Positions 33,739-41,445 of a DNA stretch of 64,000 nucleotides are shown here, piece after piece. The stretch comes from Lachnospiraceae bacterium (GTDB lineage: Bacteria > Bacillota > Clostridia > Lachnospirales > Lachnospiraceae), in contig JAFRLH010000077.1 of the NCBI GenBank assembly GCA_017431345.1, forward strand, positions 1-64,000, given 5' to 3'. The notes below the pieces were generated by a model, which was not told the DNA's origin, did not search any database, and worked only from the letters and a program-made list of their open reading frames with translations. How positions within the stretch are numbered: position 1 is the stretch's first letter; each line of letters opens with the position of its first letter. Made by a program: the position numbers and the translations under genes.

Positions 33739-33770
33739 GACAGCGGCAGAACACGCTGCTGTCTTTTTTT
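33739..33770 (+). terminator. Terminator of the glycyl radical enzyme gene
   Basis: A 9-bp stem (33739-33747 with 33755-33763, one G-T pair) is followed by a run of seven T. Confidence 0.8.
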
Positions 33771-33836
33771 CTTGCCTTTTCCACTGTCATGCGGTAAAAT
33801 ATTGTGAAATGCGTTTATAATGCAGGAGGAACAGGC

Positions 33837-34508
33837 ATGAACAGGTTAAAAAAGGCGGCGCGGCTGCTTGCAGCGCTGCTCATGATCGCCATGATCGCCG
33901 GCTGCAGCAGTGTGAAGTTCGAGCCGACAGTATCATCGATATATGTTGACAAGAATGGAACCATTTTCGGTGCTGATATCGAAAGCTTCGACAACAGTTC
34001 TTTCGCGGAAGAAAGATATAAGGAAGCAGATCTGAAAGCGTTCGTCGAAGACGAAGTGAAAGCTTATAATCAGGAAAAAGCCGGAATCTCGGAAGCTTAC
34101 GAACCGGAAGAGAAGGAAAAGAATGATGCCAGCGAGCCGCTGCCCGTATCGATCTCGTCTCTTACGGTAGAGGAGAATAAGGCGAAGCTGATCCTGAAGT
34201 ATGCGAACTGTGATGATTATCTGGCGTTTACGAAAGCCGACGATACTGTCACAGGCATTCTGTTCGCAACTGCAGCACAGGCAAGCGGGGCGGATCTGTT
34301 CCCGGCGAATCTGGTAAGCCCCAAGGGCGCAGCCGTGGATACTTCAAAATACGCGGACAGCGACAAAGCGTTTGTCGTATCCGTGATCGGAACAACGCAG
34401 CTTGTTGTAAACGGAAAGATCATTGGCGCCTCTGATTCTGTCGAGATCGTGGATGACCATACCGTAAATATCGATTCGGAAGAAGCGGTTTCCGTACTGT
34501 TCAAATAA
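33837..34508 (+). CDS. Lipoprotein of unknown function
   Basis: 223 residues. The signal peptide ends in the lipobox IAGC (Cys23), so the mature protein should be anchored on the outer face of the membrane. The start at 33837 is chosen because AGGAGGAACAGGC precedes it. The mature part is acidic with a charged stretch (YEPEEKEKNDASEP) and a likely beta-rich C-terminus (VVNGKIIGASDSVEIVDDHTV). I do not recognise the family. It lies 32 bp before glyS and may share its transcript. Confidence 0.75.
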   Translation: MNRLKKAARLLAALLMIAMIAGCSSVKFEPTVSSIYVDKNGTIFGADIESFDNSSFAEERYKEADLKAFVEDEVKAYNQEKAGISEAYEPEEKEKNDASEPLPVSISSLTVEENKAKLILKYANCDDYLAFTKADDTVTGILFATAAQASGADLFPANLVSPKGAAVDTSKYADSDKAFVVSVIGTTQLVVNGKIIGASDSVEIVDDHTVNIDSEEAVSVLFK

Positions 34509-34540
34509 GAAAAATAACGTAAGGCGAAAGGTAATAGATT

Positions 34541-35938
34541 ATGGAAAAGACAATGGAAAAGATCGTTGCGCTGGCCAAGTCCAGAGGTTTTGTTTATCCC
34601 GGTTCCGAGATTTACGGCGGACTGGCAAACACCTGGGATTACGGCAATCTGGGCGTGGAGCTTAAGAATAATGTAAAACGCGCATGGTGGCAGAAATTCG
34701 TGCAGGAAAATCCTTATAACGTAGGTGTGGACTGCGCCATTCTTATGAATTCCCAGACATGGGTCGCCAGCGGACATCTCGGAAGCTTTTCCGATCCGCT
34801 GATGGACTGCCGCAGCTGTCATGAGCGTTTCCGCGCGGACAAGCTGATCGAGGATTTTGCAGCTGAGAACGGCATCGAGCTGGAAGGCTCCGTGGATGGC
34901 TGGGAGCCGGAAAAAATGATGGATTTCATCCGGAACCATCAGATCCCCTGCCCGACCTGCGGCAAGCATGATTTTACAGATATCCGTCAGTTCAACCTGA
35001 TGTTCAAGACATTCCAGGGCGTCACGGAAGACGCAAAAAATACCGTTTATCTGCGTCCCGAGACTGCACAGGGCATTTTCGTGAACTTCAAGAATGTCCA
35101 GAGAACTTCCAGAAAGAAAGTGCCTTTCGGCATTGCGCAGATCGGCAAATCTTTCCGGAACGAGATCACGCCCGGCAACTTTACATTCCGTACGCGTGAA
35201 TTCGAGCAGATGGAGCTTGAGTTCTTCTGCGAGCCGGATACCGATCTGGAATGGTTCGCATACTGGAAAGAGTACTGCATCAACTGGCTGAAGTCCCTCG
35301 GTATGAAGGATGAAGAGATGAGAGCCAGAGATCATGAAAAGGAAGAACTTTCCTTCTACAGCAAGGCGACCACGGACCTGGAGTTCCTGTTCCCATTCGG
35401 CTGGGGCGAGCTTTGGGGCATTGCGGACAGAACAGATTATGACCTGGGAAGACATCAGGAAGTGTCCAGCCAGGATATGACTTATTTTGACGATGTGAAG
35501 AACTGGAAGTATCTTCCTTATGTCATCGAGCCTTCACTGGGTGCCGACCGCGTGACGCTGGCATTCCTGTGCAGCGCTTATGACGAGGAGGATATCGGAA
35601 CGCCCGAGAGACCCGACGTGCGTACAGTGCTTCATTTCCATCCGGCACTTGCACCCGTGAAGATCGGTGTGCTGCCGCTTTCCAAGAAACTTGGTGAAGG
35701 CGCTGAGAAGATCTATGCAGAGCTTTCGAAGTACTACAATTGTGAGTATGACGACAGAGGAAATATCGGAAAACGCTACCGCAGACAGGATGAGATCGGA
35801 ACGCCGTTCTGCGTGACGTTCGACTTCGATTCGCTGGAGGATAACTCCGTGACGATCCGTGAGCGCGATACCATGGAGCAGGTGAGAGTGCCGATCGCAG
35901 AGCTGAGGAACTGGTTCCAGGATAAGTTTGCGTTTTAA
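34541..35938 (+). CDS. glyS: Glycine-tRNA ligase (dimeric type)
   Basis: A 465-residue class II aminoacyl-tRNA synthetase of the alpha-2 type found in many Firmicutes. Motif 2 is seen as [33 protein letters not shown] and motif 3 as IEPSLGADR. The insertion with CRSCHE and CPTCGKHD probably binds zinc. A C-terminal anticodon-binding domain follows ([10 protein letters not shown]). AAAGG lies 9 bases before the first ATG. A second in-frame ATG at 34550 is possible. No T-box was seen upstream. Confidence 0.95.
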   Translation: MEKTMEKIVALAKSRGFVYPGSEIYGGLANTWDYGNLGVELKNNVKRAWWQKFVQENPYNVGVDCAILMNSQTWVASGHLGSFSDPLMDCRSCHERFRADKLIEDFAAENGIELEGSVDGWEPEKMMDFIRNHQIPCPTCGKHDFTDIRQFNLMFKTFQGVTEDAKNTVYLRPETAQGIFVNFKNVQRTSRKKVPFGIAQIGKSFRNEITPGNFTFRTREFEQMELEFFCEPDTDLEWFAYWKEYCINWLKSLGMKDEEMRARDHEKEELSFYSKATTDLEFLFPFGWGELWGIADRTDYDLGRHQEVSSQDMTYFDDVKNWKYLPYVIEPSLGADRVTLAFLCSAYDEEDIGTPERPDVRTVLHFHPALAPVKIGVLPLSKKLGEGAEKIYAELSKYYNCEYDDRGNIGKRYRRQDEIGTPFCVTFDFDSLEDNSVTIRERDTMEQVRVPIAELRNWFQDKFAF

Positions 35939-35942
35939 GATA

Positions 35943-36045
35943 TGTCATCCTGAGCAAGCGAAGCGCGCCGAAGGATCCACGCCGTAAAGACCGCGGTTTT
36001 AGTAAAAATGCATAATCAAAGCCTTGGGAATTGCGGTTTTAGTAA
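35943..36045 (+). repeat. TGTCATCCTGAG-type dispersed repeat, copy 2
   Basis: TGTCATCCTGAGCAAGCGAA, GAAGGATCCACGCCG and GCGGTTTTAGTAA follow one another, and a second GCGGTTTTAGTAA lies at 36033-36045. It fills the gap before cysS. Confidence 0.75.
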
Positions 36046-36080
36046 CACATTATAAGAAATCTAAAAAGGAGGCATTTTCC

Positions 36081-37478
36081 TTGAAGATCTTTAATACATT
36101 AGACAGAAAAAAAGAGGAATTCATTCCCATCGAGCCCGGCAAGGTGCGCATGTACGTCTGCGGCCCTACCGTTTACAACTACATCCACATCGGCAACGCC
36201 CGTCCGATGATCTTCTTTGACACCGTCCGTCGTTATTTTGAATACCGCGGGTACGAAGTCAACTACGTTTCAAACTATACGGACGTGGACGACAAGATCA
36301 TCAAGGCCGCCAATGAAGAGGGTGTGGATTCCTCCGTTATTTCCGAGCGTTTTATCGCCGAGTGCAAGAAGGACTGTGAAGGCATGAATGTCCTTCCGGC
36401 GACCGTGCATCCGAAGGCGACCGAAGAGATCGACGGGATGATCGACATGATCTCGGATCTGATCGAAAAGGGATATGCTTACGAAGTGAACGGTACGGTC
36501 TACTACAGAGTAAGAAAGTTCAAGGAATACGGAAAGCTTTCCGGAAAGAACCTGGATGATCTGCGTGCAGGAAACCGTACGCTGCTCGTGACGGGAGAGG
36601 ATGAGAAGGAAGATCCGATGGATTTTGTTCTCTGGAAGCCGAAGAAAGAAGGAGAGCCTTACTGGGAATCTCCGTGGGGACAGGGCCGTCCCGGCTGGCA
36701 CATCGAGTGCTCCGTGATGAGCAAGAAATATCTCGGTGAGCAGATCGATATTCATGGCGGCGGAGAGGATCTTGTTTTCCCGCATCATGAAAATGAGATC
36801 GCACAGAGCGAAGCCTCGAGCGGAAAGCCGTTCTCGAAATACTGGATGCACAATGCATTTCTGAACATTGACGGAACAAAAATGTCCAAGTCCCTCGGGA
36901 ATTTCTTTACCGTCAGGGATATCAGTGAGAAATACGATCTGCAGATCCTGCGTTTCTTCATGCTGTCGGCGCATTACCGTTCTCCGCTGAACTTCAGCGC
37001 AGAGCTGATGCAGGCTGCGAAGAACGGTCTGGACCGTATCGTGACTGCCGTGAACCGTACCGATGAGCTTCTCGGGAAAGCACCGGCAGGCGCTGCAGAT
37101 GCGGAGCTGACTGCACAGGCGGATGCACTTGTCGCAAAGTTCGAGGAAGCCATGGACGACGATTTCAATACGGCAGACGGCATTGCCGCGCTGTTTGAAC
37201 TGGTGCGTCTTGCGAATTCGGCACTGGATGAGAACACTTCCGCGGATACCGTGAAGTATTTCTCGGAGAAACTTCACACGATCTGTGATGTTTTCGGCAT
37301 CATTACCGATGTAAAAGAAGAAGTGCTCGATGCGGATATCGAGGCACTGATCGCGGAACGTCAGGCTGCCAGGAAGGCCCGGGACTTCGCGAAGGCCGAC
37401 GAGATCAGGGATAAACTGGCGGCGATGGGCATCCAGCTGAAGGATACCAGGGAAGGCGTGAAGTGGTCGAGGATCTGA
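36081..37478 (+). CDS. cysS: Cysteine-tRNA ligase
   Basis: A 465-residue class I synthetase with the HIGH-like motif YIHIGNARP, zinc-site residues in MYVCGPTVY and GWHIECSVM, and the KMSKS motif (KMSKSLGNF). The start is the TTG at 36081, which has AAGGAGG at the right spacing and gives the standard length and N-terminus ([13 protein letters not shown]). The ATG further up at 36024 lies in the repeat region and lacks a ribosome binding site. First gene of the cysS-mrnC-rlmB group common in Firmicutes. Confidence 0.94.
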   Translation: MKIFNTLDRKKEEFIPIEPGKVRMYVCGPTVYNYIHIGNARPMIFFDTVRRYFEYRGYEVNYVSNYTDVDDKIIKAANEEGVDSSVISERFIAECKKDCEGMNVLPATVHPKATEEIDGMIDMISDLIEKGYAYEVNGTVYYRVRKFKEYGKLSGKNLDDLRAGNRTLLVTGEDEKEDPMDFVLWKPKKEGEPYWESPWGQGRPGWHIECSVMSKKYLGEQIDIHGGGEDLVFPHHENEIAQSEASSGKPFSKYWMHNAFLNIDGTKMSKSLGNFFTVRDISEKYDLQILRFFMLSAHYRSPLNFSAELMQAAKNGLDRIVTAVNRTDELLGKAPAGAADAELTAQADALVAKFEEAMDDDFNTADGIAALFELVRLANSALDENTSADTVKYFSEKLHTICDVFGIITDVKEEVLDADIEALIAERQAARKARDFAKADEIRDKLAAMGIQLKDTREGVKWSRI

Positions 37479-37496
37479 CGGTCTGCGGAGCATGCT

Positions 37497-37940
37497 ATGA
37501 AAGAAATCATAGAACAACAATTTGACTTACAGGACAGGGATGCAAAGAATATGCCATCCCTGTCTTTGGCATTTCTGGGAGACTCGGTGTATGAGTTGGT
37601 CATACGCACCGTATTGATTTCCCGGATCACAAAGCCGCATGAACTCAGCCGGATGAAGAACCGCCTCGTGAATGCCGGCGCGCAGGCGCGGGTGCTGGAG
37701 CGGCTCATTTCCGCCGGGCTGCTGACTGCGGAGGAACTGGCTGTTGTCAAGCGCGGGAGGAATGCGCATCCGCATACGATCGCGAGACATGCATCCCTTT
37801 CCGATTATCATATGGCGACGGCGCTGGAGTGTCTGGTTGGATGGCTGTATAAGCGCGGGGAGGAAGAGCGGCTGGTGTACCTGGTGAATGAAGGAATCCG
37901 GGAAGAACTGGAGAAAATGTTTATAGGACAGCATGAATAA
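37497..37940 (+). CDS. mrnC: Mini-ribonuclease III
   Basis: A 147-residue RNase III catalytic-domain protein without a double-stranded RNA-binding domain. It trims 23S rRNA ends in Firmicutes. Motifs are LAFLGDSVYELVIR (with the catalytic Asp) and DYHMATALECLVGWLY (with the catalytic Glu). It follows cysS by 18 bp, a conserved neighbourhood. Confidence 0.92.
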   Translation: MKEIIEQQFDLQDRDAKNMPSLSLAFLGDSVYELVIRTVLISRITKPHELSRMKNRLVNAGAQARVLERLISAGLLTAEELAVVKRGRNAHPHTIARHASLSDYHMATALECLVGWLYKRGEEERLVYLVNEGIREELEKMFIGQHE

Positions 37941-37944
37941 GGTC

Positions 37945-38105
37945 TGTCATCCAGAGCAGGCAGCCTTCAGAATGACAATATCCATAAGGTCTGTCATTCT
38001 GAGGGACGAAGTCCCGAACGGATCCACGCCGTGGAATTTGCGGTTTTATGAAAACCAAAAGCACCACATCGTAAAACTTGCAGTTTTTACTGAAAATACC
38101 GGATG
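37945..38105 (+). repeat. TGTCATCCTGAG-type dispersed repeat, copies 3 and 4
   Basis: GTCTGTCATCCAGAG (from 37943) and GTCTGTCATTCTGAG (from 37990) give two partial copies. The second continues with GGATCCACGCCGTGGAATTT and GCGGTTTTATGAAAACC. The stretch separates mrnC and rlmB, genes expected to share a transcript. Confidence 0.7.
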
Positions 38106-38143
38106 ACATGCCGGCTTAAGAATACAGGAGTACGATATTACAA

Positions 38144-38890
38144 ATGATCAATGAAGAAAACAGCACGGTCATCGAAGGCCGCAACGCAGTACGCGAAGCT
38201 TTCACCTCCGGCCGTGACGTCGAGAAACTCTTTGTCCAGGACGGCCTTTCCGACGGCCCGGTCAAGAGTATCGTGCGGGAAGCAAAAAAGCATGACACGA
38301 TCATCAAGTTCGTAAAGAAGGACAGATTGGACCAGCTTTCCCAGACCGGCGCGCATCAGGGCGTGATCGCGTACGTTGCCGCCTACAATTACGGCACGAT
38401 GGAAGACATCTTCGCGCTGGCGGAAAAAAAGGGAGAAGCACCGTTTATCCTGCTTCTTGACGGGATCGAAGATCCGCACAATCTCGGCGCGATCATCCGT
38501 ACGGCCAACCTTGCCGGCGCGCATGGAGTGATCGTCCCGAAGAACAGAGCAGTCGGCCTGACTGCGACTGTCGCCAAGACTTCCGCAGGCGCGCTGAATT
38601 ATACACCGGTCGTCAAAGTGACGAATCTTGTCAGGACGATGGAGGAACTCAAGAAGCGCGGCATGTGGTTCGTTTGCGCGGACATGGATGGAGAAGTGAT
38701 GTACAAACTCTCGCTCACCGGCCCGATGGGCCTTGTCATCGGAAATGAGGGCAGCGGTGTAAGCCGACTTGTGAAGGAAGCCTGCGATATGACTGCGGCG
38801 ATCCCGATGAAGGGCGATATCGATTCCCTGAATGCGTCTGTCGCTGCGGGCGTGCTGGCATTTGAGATCGTGCGGCAGAGGATGTCGTAA
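38144..38890 (+). CDS. rlmB: 23S rRNA 2'-O-methyltransferase RlmB (TrmH family)
   Basis: A 248-residue SPOUT methyltransferase, likely modifying G2251 of 23S rRNA. Family motif 1 is LLDGIEDPHNLGAIIRTANLAG, motif 2 is GLVIGNEGSGVSRLV and motif 3 is IPMKGDIDSLNASVAAGVLAFE. An N-terminal substrate-binding domain (IEGRNAVREAF) is present. CAGGAG lies upstream of the ATG. Confidence 0.93.
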   Translation: MINEENSTVIEGRNAVREAFTSGRDVEKLFVQDGLSDGPVKSIVREAKKHDTIIKFVKKDRLDQLSQTGAHQGVIAYVAAYNYGTMEDIFALAEKKGEAPFILLLDGIEDPHNLGAIIRTANLAGAHGVIVPKNRAVGLTATVAKTSAGALNYTPVVKVTNLVRTMEELKKRGMWFVCADMDGEVMYKLSLTGPMGLVIGNEGSGVSRLVKEACDMTAAIPMKGDIDSLNASVAAGVLAFEIVRQRMS

Positions 38891-39032
38891 GAAACGAGTT
38901 GCCTGGCCGGTCCTGCTTTTCGGGGCAAGTGTTTTTCGAAAATTTGATTTTAAAGAGGGACAATTCCAGCCCGGGATTCTTCGCAAATACCATTTTTCCA
39001 TGTGCGAATCCGTAGACATGGTTTTGACGGAA

Positions 39033-39153
39033 GACGCTACCCTTTTTTCAAGACAAAAATGGTTTGACAGTCATGAGATTGGGCGTGTGAGCCGTTTAAA
39101 TACATTGGCGCTACCCTTTTTGAGATATTATTCCTGAAAAAAGGGGTATCGTC
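39033..39153. repeat. TACCCTTTTTT / AAAAAAGGGGTA inverted elements
   Basis: GACGCTACCCTTTTTTC (39033-39049) and GGCGCTACCCTTTTTGAG (39107-39124) are two forward copies. AAAAAAGGGGTATCGTC (39137-39153) is the inverted copy and can pair with either one. Related motifs occur at 24192 and 54130. It lies in the 535-bp gap between rlmB and metF, where no gene was recognised. Confidence 0.55.
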
Positions 39154-39273
39154 AGGAAGAAATACCGGATAAAAAGAAAACGTGAAGTGGTAAGCTTTTT
39201 TGGGAACAAAAGGGGTAATTTTTGGACCGGGATTTTGTATGATAAGGACAGATAAATTCCATTCCAGACGATC

Positions 39274-39390
39274 GTTATTCCCTGATTAAACAGGATGTGT
39301 TATTCCTGATTAAACAGGATGTGCTATTCCCTGATTAAACAGGATGGGTTATTTCCTGATTAAACAGGCTGGGTTATTTCGAGATCGACA
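39274..39390 (+). repeat. 25-bp tandem array with CCTGATTAAACAGG core
   Basis: Four identical 14-bp near-palindromic cores lie at 39281, 39305, 39330 and 39355 (spacing 24, 25 and 25), with TTATTCC or TTATTTC before each. A fifth, degenerate unit follows near 39374. The array ends about 36 bp before the metF start, so it probably lies in the promoter or leader of metF. Confidence 0.8.
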
Positions 39391-39425
39391 GGATCTTACT
39401 AAGGATAAAGAAGCAGGGGGAGAAT

Positions 39426-40286
39426 ATGAAGGTTACAGATATTATCAATGATGAAAAGCCGTCGCTGTCCTTTGAAGTGTTTCCGCCGAAGACGGATGCT
39501 GTCTTTGAATCCATCCGTCAGGCGACAGAGGATGTAGCGTGGCTTTGTCCCGACTACATGAGCGTGACGTACGGTGCCGGCGGAGGGACCAGCGAGTATA
39601 CAGTTTCCATTGCCGCCAACATTCAGAAACGTTTTCACGTTCCGGTCGTAGCGCATATCACCTGTATTTCCTCGACCAGAGAGGGCGTGCAGAAGCAGCT
39701 GGCAGCAATGAAGCAGGCTGGTCTTGTCAACGTGCTGGCCCTGCGCGGGGATATTCCGGAAGGCGGAAATACGCCCGGGGTCTACGCGCATGCTTCGGAT
39801 CTGATCCCGGAGATCATGGAAGCCGGGGATTTCTGTGTGGGCTGCGCCTGTTATCCGGAGGGCCATCCGGATTCTCCGAATCAGAAGGACGACATTAAGC
39901 ATCTGAAGGACAAGGTGGATGCGGGCTGCTCGTATCTGGTCACCCAGATGTTCTTCGACAATGACGTGTTCTTTAATTTCCTGTATAAAGTGCGTGAAGC
40001 CGGCATCACTGTTCCGGTCGTGCCGGGCATCATGCCGGTGACAAATGCAAAGCAGGTGAACAGGATCAGAACCCTTTCCGGCCAGAATATTCCGCCCAGA
40101 TTCCGGTATATCGTGGACCGTTTCGGAGATGATCCGGCGGCAATGACGCAGGCAGGCATTGCCTATGCAACGCAGCAGATCGTGGATCTGTATGCAAACG
40201 GGATCAATGCGGTACATGTGTATTCCATGAATAATGCGAAAGTGGCGGGACAGATCAAGCAGAATCTTTCCTGCATTGTAAAATAA
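39426..40286 (+). CDS. metF: Methylenetetrahydrofolate reductase
   Basis: A 286-residue flavoprotein that reduces 5,10-methylene-THF to 5-methyl-THF for methionine synthesis. The barrel starts with SFEVFPPKTD. Further motifs are VTYGAGGGTS, NVLALRGDIP and YLVTQMFFDND. Length is typical of the catalytic domain alone. AGGGGGAG precedes the ATG. It is followed by the MetH reactivation protein and metH. Confidence 0.95.
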   Translation: MKVTDIINDEKPSLSFEVFPPKTDAVFESIRQATEDVAWLCPDYMSVTYGAGGGTSEYTVSIAANIQKRFHVPVVAHITCISSTREGVQKQLAAMKQAGLVNVLALRGDIPEGGNTPGVYAHASDLIPEIMEAGDFCVGCACYPEGHPDSPNQKDDIKHLKDKVDAGCSYLVTQMFFDNDVFFNFLYKVREAGITVPVVPGIMPVTNAKQVNRIRTLSGQNIPPRFRYIVDRFGDDPAAMTQAGIAYATQQIVDLYANGINAVHVYSMNNAKVAGQIKQNLSCIVK

Positions 40287-40418
40287 AGCGGTACGGGACC
40301 GGTTCAGGCAAGTGATGCCAGACCGGGATCGGTTCATGCGGGCTGATTTTGTTTGGGTAGGACAGATCTGTACATTTTTGGAAAGTCTGAATCTAGTATT
40401 TGGAAGGTTGATTTCAAA

Positions 40419-41117
40419 ATGACGGACATTATCCGCAGGACATCGGTGAATATCCCGGCGGCAGAGATCATCAGATATCTTGGCTATAAAGGGGACAGGC
40501 CTGATGAAAATGTCATGAGGCTTATCTTTGCATGTTCTGAGGAAATCAATGAGATTGCAGATTACCGTGCGTGCAGGGAAAGGGTTCCGCTTGCGGAAAC
40601 GGAGGAAGGCATCCTGCTGCAGGATGTGCTGCTTCCCGGAAAAGCAATCAAAAGAAATCTTGATGGCTGCAGAGAATCGCTGGCGTTTGCTGCGACGGTC
40701 GGACCGGCGGTGGACCGGCGGATCGCCATGCTGAAATACAGAGAACCGGCAAAAGCGCTGATCATGGACGCGGCGGCAAGCGCGGCAGTGGAAGCGTTCT
40801 GTGATGAAATAAATGATGCATGGGAAAAGGATGCGCTTGCAGAAGGGAAATTTCTGCGGCCGCGTTTTTCTCCCGGATATGGAGATCTGCCGATCAGCGT
40901 GCAGAAAGATCTGCTCAGATTGCTGGATGCGGCGCATTTAGCAGGGATCACGCTGACCGATTCCATGATGATGATTCCGAGGAAATCCGTGTCGGCGGTG
41001 ATCGGGATCGCAGATGAGTGCACGCAAAGAGAAAAGAGCGGATGCGCGGCGTGCGGAAAGAGAGATTGTACATTTCGAAGGAATGCTGCAGGCGGTTCGG
41101 AAAAAACCGAAGACTGA
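40419..41117 (+). CDS. Stand-alone methionine synthase activation-domain protein
   Basis: A 232-residue protein matching the AdoMet-binding reactivation domain normally found at the C-terminus of cobalamin-dependent MetH. The key segment RPRFSPGYGDLPISVQKDL is followed by TDSMMMIPRKSVSAVIGI. The metH product downstream lacks this domain, so the two probably work together to re-methylate oxidised cob(II)alamin. Start 40419 is preferred over 40353 because GGAAGG lies upstream and the protein then matches its relatives. The C-terminus has CAACGKRDC, as often seen in these clostridial proteins. Confidence 0.85.
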   Translation: MTDIIRRTSVNIPAAEIIRYLGYKGDRPDENVMRLIFACSEEINEIADYRACRERVPLAETEEGILLQDVLLPGKAIKRNLDGCRESLAFAATVGPAVDRRIAMLKYREPAKALIMDAAASAAVEAFCDEINDAWEKDALAEGKFLRPRFSPGYGDLPISVQKDLLRLLDAAHLAGITLTDSMMMIPRKSVSAVIGIADECTQREKSGCAACGKRDCTFRRNAAGGSEKTED

Positions 41118-41120
41118 ATG

Positions 41121-41295
41121 CGGTGGATCCTTCGGCAGGCTCAGGATGACAAGCCGGCAGAACGCTGTGAGGACAGAGGCAGACTCTGGATTTCGTTTAA
41201 ATAACCGATGAGATAGTTTTAAAGAATAAGGAAAGACTGTCATTCTGAGGCGCGAAGCGGCGAAGAATCTTCGCTGTTAATCATGTGGTTTTATT
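41121..41295. repeat. TGTCATCCTGAG-type repeats, opposed copies
   Basis: GGTGGATCCTTCGGC with CTCAGGATGACA (41123-41152) is an inverted copy. CTGTCATTCTGAGGCGCGAA with GAAGAATCTTCGC (41236-41274) is a forward copy. Together they form a large inverted repeat between the activation-domain gene and metH. Confidence 0.7.
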
Positions 41296-41309
41296 GATAA
41301 GTGAGAAGA

Positions 41310-41419
41310 GTGACCTGAAAGGAAGAAAACCGGAAATCAGGTCACTGAAAGAAGCTGAGGAAGCTTGAAAAGGAAGGAAAAGAGTGACCTGAAATGAAGA
41401 GAACAGACTGCCAGGTCAC
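41310..41419. repeat. 74-bp-period array of 36-bp GTGACCTG hairpins, locus B
   Basis: Two 36-bp units (41310-41345 and 41384-41419) start GTGACCTGAAA and end CAGGTCAC, 74 bp apart. The 38-bp spacer is purine-rich and ends GGAAAAGA, as at locus C. The second unit ends 26 bp before the metH start, so it probably lies in the metH leader RNA next to the ribosome binding site. Confidence 0.85.
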
Positions 41420-41445
41420 TTCTGGAGCAAAGAACGGGGGATACG

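Noticed and set aside
34509-36080. T-box leaders before glyS or cysS
   Set aside because: The gaps before these synthetase genes are short or filled by dispersed repeats. No T-box sequence (TGGNACCGCG-like) was seen.
36024-36080. Upstream ATG of cysS giving 19 more residues
   Set aside because: It lies in the dispersed repeat with no ribosome binding site, whereas the TTG at 36081 has AAGGAGG and gives the standard N-terminus.
39154-39425. SAM or cobalamin riboswitch upstream of metF/metH
   Set aside because: No conserved core of either class could be read. The gaps hold tandem repeats instead.
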